DNA of 64,000 nucleotides from Pseudomonas sp. JM0905a (GTDB taxonomy: Bacteria; Pseudomonadota; Gammaproteobacteria; Pseudomonadales; Pseudomonadaceae): assembly GCF_014700075.1 (NCBI RefSeq), contig NZ_JACXBU010000008.1, positions 186,001 to 250,000 on the forward strand. Direction: 5' to 3'. This document shows positions 27,601-33,745 of the stretch, one piece after another. Within the stretch, counting starts at the first letter, position 1; each line of letters starts with the position of its first letter. Below the pieces are notes generated by a model. That model did not search any database. It had not been told where the DNA came from and was given only the letters and a program-made list of their open reading frames with translations. The position numbers were made by a program, and so were the translations under genes.

Positions 27601-29603
27601 TCGTTGCTGACGCTCGACAGTGCCAACGTGCCAGCGCCGGCCTTGCTCAACGCACCGCTGCCGCCGAGCGTGGCGGCGATGGTGACGGTGCCGGTGGAAT
27701 TGGTGAAGCCCAGCGTGGTGCCACCACCCAGGGTGATGGTATTGCCGCCGTTGATGGTCAGGCCCGAGGCCGAATCGGCGTTGAGGGTCAGGCTTTCGTT
27801 GATGGCCAGGTTACCGGCCAGCGATACGGTGCTGTTGAAATTGCTGCCGAACACCAGCGTCTGACTACCCGTGGCGTCTTGAGCGGCAATTGCCACCGCC
27901 TCGCTGATGCTCACGCCGTTAGACGCGTCGATCGTGGCGGTGTCGGTGGTGTTGGTGATGTAGATGGTGTCGCTGGTGACCGTAGCGTTGGCCGTGGCGC
28001 TGGAGGTGCCATCGCTCAGGGTGAAACGCACCGTAGCATCGCCGGCCGGGGTGTCGCTGCGGTAGGTGATATGTCGCGCCACGTCATTGACCAGCGCGGT
28101 AGTGGCTATTGCGCTGCTACTGGTGAAGGTGACCGTCAGCACACCGCCGGTGTTGGTGAAGGTGGCGAAGGTGTTGCCATTGGACTGCAGATTGTTACCG
28201 CTGACGGTGAACTGCGAGCCCGCAGTATTGAAGCCGAAGATATCGCTGGAAACCGCGCCGCCGGGACGTTGCAGCGTCAGGCTGGCGCCGGCCCAGTTGC
28301 CGTTGCCGCCGTTGAGGGCAACGAACTCAGCGTCCGCCAACGCGGCGTCGCCGCCGTCGTCCAGCGTCACGGTGTTGCCGACGCCAGCCCAGGCCACGCT
28401 GTCGCTGTTGACGTTGCCGAGGGTCGGCGCGGCATTGGCGGGCGAAGTCGTGAAGCTGAGGAAGTCCATGTTGGCTGGACTCCCCTCATCTAAATCCGGC
28501 CCTGGCACCACATCAAGGAAACGGATCGTAAAGGACGTGATGTTTTGCAGGTTGGTCGGAATGACGATGATCTGACCGGACTGATTCGCTATCAGGGCGC
28601 TGGTGACCTTGGCGGCATAGTTGCCGGTGGGATAGATCTCGAACTGATAATCGCTAGCATCGAGTGGTTGAAGCGTGATGCTGTCAAGATTGAACGGGCC
28701 GCCGCTGCTGCTGATGGTGAACTCGACGGGAGGCGTGTTGAAGGCATTCGAGTCCACGTTGAGATAGATGCTGCTGGGAGTGCTCTCGACATTTCCAGCT
28801 GACTGATTGTCCGAATAGCTCCACTCATCAGTAGCGTTGTTCCACCAGCTCTGGTTCAGCGTCACGGTGGCCAGCAGGCCGTCATAGCCGGGCGCCGCAT
28901 CCTGCCAAAGCGAAGCGGTCTCCAGGCTTCCCACCTGCGCCTCAAGTGACCAGTCCCCCCCCTTGGCAAGCCCTCCGGTGGCATCGCTGGAGGCCGCCAC
29001 ATCGGCTGACGAGAGGCTGGCGATCTGCTGGATCAGGGTCTGCCCGGACCCTTTGGCCACATCGCAGCCGTAGATCAGGATATCGCCGTCCGCCTTCAGG
29101 GAATCGCCAATGGCGGCCAGGTCATCCGCACGCTGCTGGACGCTGCCCATGTCCAGCACCGAAGTGCCGAGCAGCACCTGCCCTTCCGAGCCATGGCTGA
29201 TGATATGGATGGCATCGATGCCACTGCGGCCGTCCAGGTAATCGGCGATCTGCTGCAGGCCATCCTTGCTGCTATCCAGTACCACCACCTCGGTGCCCGG
29301 CTTGATGGCCGCAACCAGTTGCTGGTAGTCCTTGACGCCGTTATCGACGAACACCACTTCCTGGCGCTGGTCGCCGGTGCCGCCAGTGGGAGTGGCGGCC
29401 AGGCCGTCATGGGACGAGCTCTCGGGCGCAGCGGCGTCCTGCGCATCAGGGGTGTCGGTGGGCTGGCTCGCCGCGGTATCGGCGACAGTGGCGGCGACAG
29501 CGCCGTCGAACATCATGCGAGGTTCGAGGGGCAGAGCCAGGGGAGAACGGACGTCGGCCTGGGACGGGCGGCCGGATACTTTATTCTTGTTCGACCAGAA
29601 CAT
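18621..29603 (-). CDS. Giant LEPR-motif/DUF4347 surface protein with PATR-like and Ig-like repeats
   Basis: The 3,660-residue product is taken from the ATG at 29603 (MFWSNKNKVSG). There is no classical signal peptide; instead the N-terminus has LPLEPRMMFDGA (about 24-35), a short motif found at the front of many very large secreted proteins. A DUF4347 domain follows (about 82-245, VVFVDNG, HIISHGSEGQVLLG, ILIYGCDV). Two cadherin-like modules each precede long arrays of autotransporter-associated beta-strand repeats (GTLTKTGAGTLTLSG type). These sections look like an internal duplication. Eight Ig-like repeats of 102 residues come next. The C-terminus has a Pro-rich segment and a charged helix and lacks RTX nonapeptides. 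Likely an adhesin or biofilm matrix protein, exported through the TolC protein encoded next. Confidence 0.88.
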   Translation of the reverse strand: MFWSNKNKVSGRPSQADVRSPLALPLEPRMMFDGAVAATVADTAASQPTDTPDAQDAAAPESSSHDGLAATPTGGTGDQRQEVVFVDNGVKDYQQLVAAIKPGTEVVVLDSSKDGLQQIADYLDGRSGIDAIHIISHGSEGQVLLGTSVLDMGSVQQRADDLAAIGDSLKADGDILIYGCDVAKGSGQTLIQQIASLSSADVAASSDATGGLAKGGDWSLEAQVGSLETASLWQDAAPGYDGLLATVTLNQSWWNNATDEWSYSDNQSAGNVESTPSSIYLNVDSNAFNTPPVEFTISSSGGPFNLDSITLQPLDASDYQFEIYPTGNYAAKVTSALIANQSGQIIVIPTNLQNITSFTIRFLDVVPGPDLDEGSPANMDFLSFTTSPANAAPTLGNVNSDSVAWAGVGNTVTLDDGGDAALADAEFVALNGGNGNWAGASLTLQRPGGAVSSDIFGFNTAGSQFTVSGNNLQSNGNTFATFTNTGGVLTVTFTSSSAIATTALVNDVARHITYRSDTPAGDATVRFTLSDGTSSATANATVTSDTIYITNTTDTATIDASNGVSISEAVAIAAQDATGSQTLVFGSNFNSTVSLAGNLAINESLTLNADSASGLTINGGNTITLGGGTTLGFTNSTGTVTIAATLGGSGALSKAGAGTLALSSVSNEANMSGGITVTGGTLQVQSDDHLSSGTLTLNGGTLTNNTSAMTIDNAIALGAAGGTFNIGGGSDATTVVLSGTISGSGSLTKNGQAILELSGNNSYTGATNVTAGTVIASHANALGTTAGATTVSGGASVRLAGALTVAESFSIAGTGKTVSAVNYGALHLTSGSTTVSGTVMLTGAADISAASGSTLTLTGALNGAFSLNKTDSGTLVLSNSGNEAGLTAGTSITAGTLSIANDDYLSSGTITLNGGTLAITGATTIDNAIALASAAAISTSANATVSGTISGSGTLTKSGASTLTLSGSNTHSGAVNLTAGGLTLSGGSALGNSSAVTQSAGTTLTVSTAETIGSLAGTGSVVLNATLTTGGDNTSTSYAGVISGSGFGITKQGSGTLTLTGNSSYTGATNVSAGGLTLNRVGGALDDDTSVTVASGATLTVAADETIDALSGAGTVALGTSALTIGINGTSSTFSGGITGSGTLTLDGGGTFTLSGTNSGQSWGMQVLSGGTVSIAGDANLGSGTLQLNDGTLAVTSAGTVDNAITLGASAGSVSVGSGLAVSLSGAISGGGALTKTGSGTLTLSGGNNYSGTTTVSAGTLSVNGSTTSATTVASGATLAGSGILGGNVTVQSGGTLSPGNSAGTLTVNGNLQMNAGSTLAVEINGTTAGTQYDQVVVNGTVNVSGATLAVTHGYAPGFGDVYTLIDNNLSDSVTGNFSGLAEGGTLTASGNGTVLTASYTGGTGNDFTLTAPTNSTPVVTGLDGDSTPYTPGTTVVLDAGGNAVVSDAEDDLANWNGGSLVVQRYTGGSADPSANDLFGFDLSNANFSVSGTASSGNLQFAGLTFATYNYAGGVLTINFTGSSLPASTALVQDVVRNISYNNATPYGDANIRFALTDSLGGTVNSDVTLTCDTIYVDQSNDDAGGDAADGFSLREALARGAAQGGADTIRVVLADNSTITLGSGVTGGAGDTLDLDGANGLVITGSTITLGGAFTLNNGLTDTATIASTLAGSGTLTKTGAGTLTLTSTGNEAGYSGAIALNGGTLAIGNDDALGSGALQFDGGTLDVTSGGITVDNAMAFGSGGGTLNANVDWTASGVFSGNGTLSKTGILGTLTLSGTSAHTGTTTLGEGILAVGSDSNLGSGLVSVYGGTFSVTSNGQTIDNAFDITSRSGAIELGFGIEATLSGLITGSGDFFKSGSGTLNLTNTGNSASSWTFGQVNGKTVVTSANQIGGGILKLAGGTLAINANSTFTLNRTTQVISTVALDATGSGTGVVISLGGEMSGSGAFSLNAGDSQIYLSNASNLTGPLTLSSTGSTGLVAAIGTGTLGSGTINLTAGSTLGVAGSSRTFSNDIVLLGDATLRTGSPATGADDITFSGVISESGGARNLRVNAYSVAGNHTDVVLAGNNTYTGTTTLLGGTLKVASDANLGGGDLVLAGGTLAIGGATTIDNNVSVSGGATIRTDAATTLSGVISGGATLTKSGSETLTLTGTETHSGTTNVSAGTLVVNGSTAGATTVGSGATLAGIGTLGGAVTVQSGGTLAPGGNASGILTINGPLSMAAGSTLALQINGLIAGSGHDQIVVNGAVDVSGATLAVTHGYAAGEGDTYTIIDNDLADGVTGNFSGLPEGGIQASAGNGTVLTASYIGGTGNDITLTTPIFPRVTGVTSSNGNGQYGIGDVITITVTFDANVNVTGTPQLLLETGATDRTLDYVSGSGSNTLTFSYTVQAGDVAADLDYASTAALTLNGGTIKGAASQDAILTLAAPGSAGSLGANKALVVDGVRPSASISLSDSNLKAGETATVTITFDEAVSGLDIADFTVANGSLSNLSTSDGGITWTATLTPTANSESAGNQITLDATGYTDAAGNTGASATTSSAYAIDTQRPTATITVADSALAAGESSTVTITFSESVTGLTSADFTVANGVLSNLSSSDGGITWTATLTPTSGTTSTGNLITLDNTGVQDAAGNTGLNTTTSNAYAIDTQRPTATLTVADTTLAVGETSTVTITFSEAVNGLDITDFTVANGTLSNLSTSDGGITWTATLTPTANSVSTGNLITLDATGYTDASGNTGASTATSNAYAIDTARPTATITVADTALAAGETSTVTITFSEAVTGLTTADFTVANAVLSGLSSSDGGITWTATLTPTSGNTSIGNLITLDNTGVQDAAGNAGASTTTSNAYAIDTQRPTATITVADTALAAGETSTVTITFSEAVTGLTTADFTVANGVLSNLSSSDGGITWTATLTPTSGTTSTGNLITLDNTGVQDAAGNTGLSTTTSIPYAIDTARPTATLTVADTALAVGETSTVTITFSEAVNGLDITDFNVANGTLSNLSTSDGGITWTATLTPTANSVSTGNLITLDATGYTDASGNTGASTATSNAYAIDTARPTATITVADTALAAGETSTVTITFSEAVTGLTTADFTVANGVLSNLSSSDGGITWTATLTPTSGTTSIGNLITLDNTGVQDAAGNTGANTTVSNAYAIDTARPTATITVADTALAVGETSTVTISFSEAVSGLDLSDFTVVNGTLSNLSSSDGGITWTAVLTPTAGVTSAANLITLGGNGYADAAGNTGAGTAVSNNYVIDTQHPAVASVSVPVGVHYNAGDTLTFVVNASEAVIVNGVPRLAIDMGGTTVYADYVAGSGSNTLVFQYTVRAGDNDANGIAVTGLVANGATLRDAIGNSMNLTLNGVGNTSGVIVDTTAPNASATVAPLTTPGSVQYTVTFDENVSGIDLGDFHLVTTGNVTGTLQSLTQVDGRTFLVTVSNVAGAGTLSLALNATGTLITDTAGNPMLSDLSAQTYSVPQSDGDPEFRANPPIIVPPEPTVPVDTVLPNPPPPPFTSPLIPPPLFEQPTLGSGIPTLGNIFINQGALAPSFIAQVFASSDSFGDGSGRGFLGFGGGDANVFGSSSLSSFFDKDVPQDSEEMKLFDGKQWRGGSGGSGQGIFGAPTLGQQLQDMQDREHRQVRDLAMALGQIQADRPQV
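19815..22262 (-). repeat. Eight tandem 306-base Ig-like repeats within the giant gene
   Basis: Each unit encodes 102 residues beginning RPTATITV and ending YAIDT, similar to bacterial Ig-like (Big_12-type) domains. Two flavours occur: A (DATGYTDA) and B (DNTGVQDA). In protein order they run A B A B B A B A. Units 2-3-4 match units 5-6-7 one by one, including private residues, at a spacing of 918 bases. Confidence 0.9.
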
Positions 29604-29902
29604 GCTGTGCGCTCCCTGTCGGTGACTCTGCACTGCCTGATTAGTCCGACGATGTTATTTGCTTTTTCCTACTCTGAAAATGGCTTTCAGCCATCAGCCT
29701 GCCATCAATGACCAAGAAGTCTTAAAGCGCCCTGTTTTACTTCGTTTGAGTCACAGAATCGACGTTTCCCTGTGCTAAAGAACATGAGACGAAAGGAAAT
29801 TTCGTCTATCGTTCACCGCGCGCAGGGAAGTGCCATTCTATTGCCAGTACTTCCTTGCCTATTCCAATAAAGCCTCACACACGCAAGGAAGGAATCAGTC
29901 TC
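29604..29902. promoter_or_regulatory. Divergent control region between the giant protein and tail-collar genes
   Basis: This 299-base, relatively AT-rich gap separates two divergent transcription units. It contains an 8-base inverted repeat, AGACGAAA (29787-29794) and TTTCGTCT (29800-29807), spaced by GGAAA, which is a candidate operator. I could not place the promoters with confidence. Confidence 0.45.
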
Positions 29903-30490
29903 ATGAGTGACCAGTCCTATCTCGGCTCGATCAGCGGTTGGGCCCCCAATTTCGCTCCCCGTGGCTGGGCGTTCTGCCAGGGGCAGACAATCTCCATCGC
30001 TCAATACAGCGCCCTGTTCTCGCTCCTCGGCACCGTCTACGGCGGTAACGGCCAGACCACCTTCTGCCTGCCGAACCTGCAAGGTCGCGTGCCCGTCGGC
30101 GCGGGCCAGTCCCCCGGCACCTCCCTGTACACCCTGGGCGAGATGGCCGGTACCGAGTCGGTCACCCTGACCTCCGCGCAGATGCCCGCCCACACCCACG
30201 TCGCTACCGCGACCGCCACCGCCTCCCTGCCCGCCAGCACTGCGGCGGCAACCTCGGCTACGCCGGCCGCGGACAGCGTACTGGCCGCCGCCAATGGCGC
30301 CTCGGGCCGCACGCCCGTGGATGTGAAGATCTACGCCCCGGCCCCTGGCTCGGTGAACCTTCCCCTCTCCAGCGCAGCCACCGTCAACGTCCAGGCTGCC
30401 GGCAGTAGCCAGCCTTTCTCCATCCTGCAGCCGTTCACCGTGATCAACTACATCATCTGCATGGAAGGGGTCTTCCCCTCCCGCAACTGA
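29903..30490 (+). CDS. Phage-tail-collar-domain protein (COG4675/MdpB-like), first copy
   Basis: The 195-residue product has an N-terminal tail-collar domain (YLGSISGWAPNFAPRGWAFC, LFSLLGTVYGGNGQTTFCLP, NLQGRVPVGAGQSPG). The C-terminal half is rich in Ala and Thr and ends VINYIICMEGVFPSRN. No signal peptide is visible. Members of this family occur outside phages as stand-alone genes, usually in pairs or triplets, with unknown function. The start at 29903 is preceded by GGAAGGA. A second copy begins 18 bases after its stop. Confidence 0.88.
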   Translation: MSDQSYLGSISGWAPNFAPRGWAFCQGQTISIAQYSALFSLLGTVYGGNGQTTFCLPNLQGRVPVGAGQSPGTSLYTLGEMAGTESVTLTSAQMPAHTHVATATATASLPASTAAATSATPAADSVLAAANGASGRTPVDVKIYAPAPGSVNLPLSSAATVNVQAAGSSQPFSILQPFTVINYIICMEGVFPSRN

Positions 30491-30508
30491 CGGCGCGAGG
30501 ACTCACGA

Positions 30509-31081
30509 ATGGATATCGAAAGTTACCTCGGTGTGATCGCGCCCTTCGCCGGCAACTTCGCACCACGGAACTGGATGACCTGCAGCGGCCAGTTGTTGTC
30601 GATCCAGCAGAACCAGGCGCTGTTCGCCCTGCTGGGCGTCACCTATGGCGGCAATGGCGTCCAGAACTTCGGCCTACCCAACCTCAACGGACGGGCAGCG
30701 GTCGGACAAAGCGCCCAGTATCCGCTCGGCCAGGTGGCCGGTTCGGAAAACGTCACACTGACCACGCTCAACCTGCCCACCCATACCCACGGCGCCACCG
30801 CCGAGGCGACTGTGGTGCTGCAGTCGTCTACCACGGCGGCCGCCTCCGAGCAGCCTGCGGCAGACGCCACCCTGGCCCAGGCGCAAGGCACCTCGGGCCG
30901 TACCGGTGTGACCGTGCAGATCTACGCTCCGGCACCGGGAAGCGTCGAACTGCCCGTGCAGGCGGGCCTTCAGGTAACGCTGGAGCTCAGCGGCCAGAAC
31001 CTGCCCACCGGCGTGGTGCAGCCGTTCCTGGCATTGACCCAGTGCATCTGCACCCAGGGCGTATTCCCAAGTCGCAACTGA
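30509..31081 (+). CDS. Phage-tail-collar-domain protein (COG4675/MdpB-like), second copy
   Basis: The 190-residue product is a paralogue of the preceding protein with the same layout: YLGVIAPFAGNFAPRNWMTC at the N-terminus, LFALLGVTYGGNGVQNFGLP, NLNGRAAVGQ, and a C-terminal CICTQGVFPSRN. The two genes form an operon. The shared GVFPSRN ending is conserved between them and may be a recognition or folding signal. Confidence 0.88.
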   Translation: MDIESYLGVIAPFAGNFAPRNWMTCSGQLLSIQQNQALFALLGVTYGGNGVQNFGLPNLNGRAAVGQSAQYPLGQVAGSENVTLTTLNLPTHTHGATAEATVVLQSSTTAAASEQPAADATLAQAQGTSGRTGVTVQIYAPAPGSVELPVQAGLQVTLELSGQNLPTGVVQPFLALTQCICTQGVFPSRN

Positions 31082-31103
31082 CCCGGGCTGCCCGCTGCCA
31101 GGC

Positions 31104-31406
31104 CTAGTTGAACTGGGCCTGGTAGTGGCGCTGACCGTCAAGGGGAGAAACGATCGGGCTGAGGTGCAGCAGATACTCCTTGCCGCTGGCGCTCTTCAGG
31201 CGGTATTGCGCTTCCAGCAGGAGCACGCTCATCGGCGTGGTGAAGATCAACGAGAATGGCGTGCGGAATCCCGGGTTGGGAGCACGGCCTTCCACCAGCC
31301 TCAGCAAGGTCAGCTGCACAGGCTCGGGCACCGTCTCGGCGGTGAACACCTGGCCAACCTCGGAGGCGAACATCTTTGCGGTAAGGCCCTGGGTTTCGAT
31401 GAACAT
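31104..31406 (-). CDS. DUF6916-like protein
   Basis: The 100-residue product (FASEVGQVFTAETVPEPVQL, FSLIFTTPMSVLLLEAQYRL, YLLHLSPIV) resembles the DUF6916 family, which I recall beside tail-collar genes. It is cytoplasmic by appearance, mostly beta strand, and of unknown function. It converges on the tail-collar operon and ends only 22 bases from it. It is divergent from the GNAT gene. Confidence 0.7.
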   Translation of the reverse strand: MFIETQGLTAKMFASEVGQVFTAETVPEPVQLTLLRLVEGRAPNPGFRTPFSLIFTTPMSVLLLEAQYRLKSASGKEYLLHLSPIVSPLDGQRHYQAQFN

Positions 31407-31473
31407 CTGGTCACTCCCTGATCGTTAGGAATTCAGGCACGGGCCTGGGCAGTAGAGGAAAGTACAGCAGCAC

Positions 31474-31965
31474 ATGACCGAGATAAAGACGGCTGACATG
31501 CTGACCAAGCGCGCCGCCACTGCGGCCGACGAACCCTGGATGCGTCAGCTCTTCGCCCAGCTGCGCGGGCTGGACCCGGCGATGATCGCCGCCTGCCCCG
31601 CCCTCCTCGAACAGCAGTGGCAGCTCCAGCAACGCGTCTTCGCCAGCCACTATCCCGAGGCCCACACGGAACTGGTGCTGCTGGACGATGCGCCCATCGG
31701 GCTCATTACCCTTCATGAAGGCGCCAGCACCATTCGCGTGCTGGAAATCGGCCTGGAGGCCCGTTACCGGGGGCGCGGCTACGGCCAATGGCTGCTGGGC
31801 GATCTCACCCGCCACGCAGACCGGCAAGGCAAAGCGCTGGAGCTGGCCGTCATGGCGCACAACCCCGCTATCCGCCTTTACCAACGCCTGGGGTTCCGCG
31901 CCTTGCCCGCAAACGCGGACGAGGTGCAGCTGCAGATGCGCCGCGAACCCGTTCAACGCGACTGA
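31474..31965 (+). CDS. GNAT-family N-acetyltransferase
   Basis: The 163-residue product has the acetyl-CoA-binding motif with ARYRGRGYGQWLLGDL (about residues 95-110) and a C-terminal NPAIRLYQRLGF typical of GNAT enzymes. The acceptor is unknown. An alternative start at 31498 would drop eight residues. The 3' end overlaps the convergent sulfotransferase gene by 13 bases. Its place inside the cluster suggests a role in modifying a cluster product. Confidence 0.85.
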   Translation: MTEIKTADMLTKRAATAADEPWMRQLFAQLRGLDPAMIAACPALLEQQWQLQQRVFASHYPEAHTELVLLDDAPIGLITLHEGASTIRVLEIGLEARYRGRGYGQWLLGDLTRHADRQGKALELAVMAHNPAIRLYQRLGFRALPANADEVQLQMRREPVQRD

Positions 31966-32921
31966 TCCAGACGCAGCGCTTCCAGCGCCCGGTACGGCCC
32001 TTCCGCCCAGCGAGACACTGCATCGCACAGGGCGGCCGGGGCCGAATCGCGCTTGCGCTTTGCGTCCGCCGCGAACGTCTCGCCTGGCCGCTTGGCATTC
32101 TGCCGACTGGCGGCCATGACCACGTCCAGTTGATCCGGAGCCAGCCGCAACGGTTCGCGCAGCCGGCCCACCACAGCGTGGGGCAGCTCGCTGTAATTGA
32201 GCGCCAGCCCGCCGTATTCCCGGCACATGACGGCCGCCTGCTCCAGCAGGCGGCCCAGCCGCCGGGCGATGTAGTCCTCACGTGGCACCGTGGCCTCTCC
32301 CGTCTCGTTCAGCGGTGAAACCCCGAGCTGTCCGGGAATCATGTGCATGCCGGGCATCAACAGGTGCGACGCGGCGATCTCCAGGGGATCGCGATAGAGG
32401 AACACCCAAGGCGTATCCGGGAAGCAGCGTCGCAGGATGGGTAATTCGAACAGGTTCCAGGCATCCAGCTTGACCACCAGATGCTTCGCCGAAGGCGTGG
32501 GGGCCTGACCCAATGCCGACAGCATCGCGACCACGCCGGCCTCCTGGGCACAGCCGACGAGAGCGTCCTGATAGTGGCCGCGCAGCAGGCTGTCCAGAGG
32601 CGGAGGCTCGGACAGGACCACATGGCTGTCCAGGCAGGCCAGCATCTGCGCGATCAGGGTCGAGCCGCAGCGGGAGGCATGAAAAATGAAGGCGGCTGGC
32701 GCCAGGCCGGGGCTCGCGGCCTGCCAGTCCAGCAGAGACTGGAGGCTGGTCTCACGCCGAAACGCCTGGTTGAAGGGCAGGCGCAGGGCCTGGTCCACGT
32801 CGTCACGAAAGAAGGGCCGGGTCAACCGCTGCTCGCCAAACCAGCACCAGTCCACCCGCCACGCGCCCTCGTGCTGCCAGGTTCGGATGGGCAGCCAGCC
32901 GATGAAATCGTCCGGGTTCAT
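31953..32921 (-). CDS. Sulfotransferase-family protein
   Basis: The 322-residue product has a P-loop-like 5'-phosphosulfate site (FHASRCGSTLIAQMLACLDS, about residues 90-110) and a downstream WVFLYRDPLEIAASHLL that matches the 3'-phosphate-binding region of sulfotransferases. I start it at 32921 (MNPDDFIG), where ATG overlaps the upstream TGA as ATGA; longer forms from 32930 or 32942 are possible. It could sulfate a protein or glycan, but the substrate is not evident. Coupled translation with the hydroxylase-like gene suggests that they act together. Confidence 0.8.
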   Translation of the reverse strand: MNPDDFIGWLPIRTWQHEGAWRVDWCWFGEQRLTRPFFRDDVDQALRLPFNQAFRRETSLQSLLDWQAASPGLAPAAFIFHASRCGSTLIAQMLACLDSHVVLSEPPPLDSLLRGHYQDALVGCAQEAGVVAMLSALGQAPTPSAKHLVVKLDAWNLFELPILRRCFPDTPWVFLYRDPLEIAASHLLMPGMHMIPGQLGVSPLNETGEATVPREDYIARRLGRLLEQAAVMCREYGGLALNYSELPHAVVGRLREPLRLAPDQLDVVMAASRQNAKRPGETFAADAKRKRDSAPAALCDAVSRWAEGPYRALEALRLDQSR

Positions 32922-33718
32922 GCTCGCCATTGATCGTTCCATGCCCGCTTGCCCTGGCGCATCGCGGCCCGGACTTCCGCTTCAGAAAAATACAGGTCGT
33001 GCTTGGCGCCCAGGGCAACTGCCGCACGCTGAAATTCCCCCACGTCGGTCAGCTCGCGCAGACGCCGGGCCAGCTGCGCATCCCGCTCCACGAGTTCGCG
33101 GAACCGCGCGAAGGCCTGCTCCGCCCTCCCCGGCCGCAGCGCGGGTGTGTCAGGCAGGCCCTGTTCGATGAGCCCGAGCAGCCAAGCGTTGGGCTGGCAA
33201 TCCAGCACCAGGTGAATGCGCTCGCCCGGCCCGGGGTTATCCACGCGATGCGGGCGGGACAGATCGAGGAACCAGCATTCCCCAGGCAGCATCGGTGCTT
33301 GCAGACCATCGACGAGGAACTCCACGCCCGCCGGACTCAGCAGCGGCACGTGCAGGCGCAGGTCACTGCCCGGCATGCCGAGGTCAGGGTCGCAGTGCTC
33401 GTGGATGCGCGAGCACGGCCCCAGACGCAGCAAGCGCGCACTGCGCACGGTGGTGTGAAAGGCATCCAGCAGGCCGTTCCAGGCGGCCTCCCGTTGCCAC
33501 CAGCCGCTGCGAACCGGCGCGCCCTGGCCGGGAGCCAGTGGCAGCGGCGCGTCGTCCGGAGCGACCAGGGCGACACCGCTCCAGTCACCCTCGTAATAGC
33601 CGGTATTGAAGTGGCGTTGCCACGCAGCGTCGTCGATTCGTCCCAGGGCTTCCAGCAGGGGTGCCAACGCGAACCTCAGGTGTAGGCGCGAACAGAGCGG
33701 TAGTGGCGGCGTCAGCAT
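32918..33718 (-). CDS. Aspartyl/asparaginyl beta-hydroxylase-like 2-oxoglutarate dioxygenase
   Basis: The 266-residue product has a jelly-roll dioxygenase domain. The iron ligands are most likely the histidine in RIHEHCD and the histidine in LSRPHRVDN, and the arginine in ERIHLVLD could hold 2-oxoglutarate. The family hydroxylates Asp or Asn side chains, in some cases in repeat domains. It begins 27 bases after the M50-HlyD gene and shares a 4-base overlap with the sulfotransferase gene. A C-terminal helical extension of about 80 residues is unassigned. Confidence 0.8.
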   Translation of the reverse strand: MLTPPLPLCSRLHLRFALAPLLEALGRIDDAAWQRHFNTGYYEGDWSGVALVAPDDAPLPLAPGQGAPVRSGWWQREAAWNGLLDAFHTTVRSARLLRLGPCSRIHEHCDPDLGMPGSDLRLHVPLLSPAGVEFLVDGLQAPMLPGECWFLDLSRPHRVDNPGPGERIHLVLDCQPNAWLLGLIEQGLPDTPALRPGRAEQAFARFRELVERDAQLARRLRELTDVGEFQRAAVALGAKHDLYFSEAEVRAAMRQGKRAWNDQWRA

Positions 33719-33745
33719 TGAATCGTCCTGGTTTCCGGCTGTTGT

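Noticed and set aside
29903-31081. Prophage remnant
   Set aside because: Only collar-domain proteins are present. No structural, lysis or integration genes lie nearby, and family members are common outside phages.
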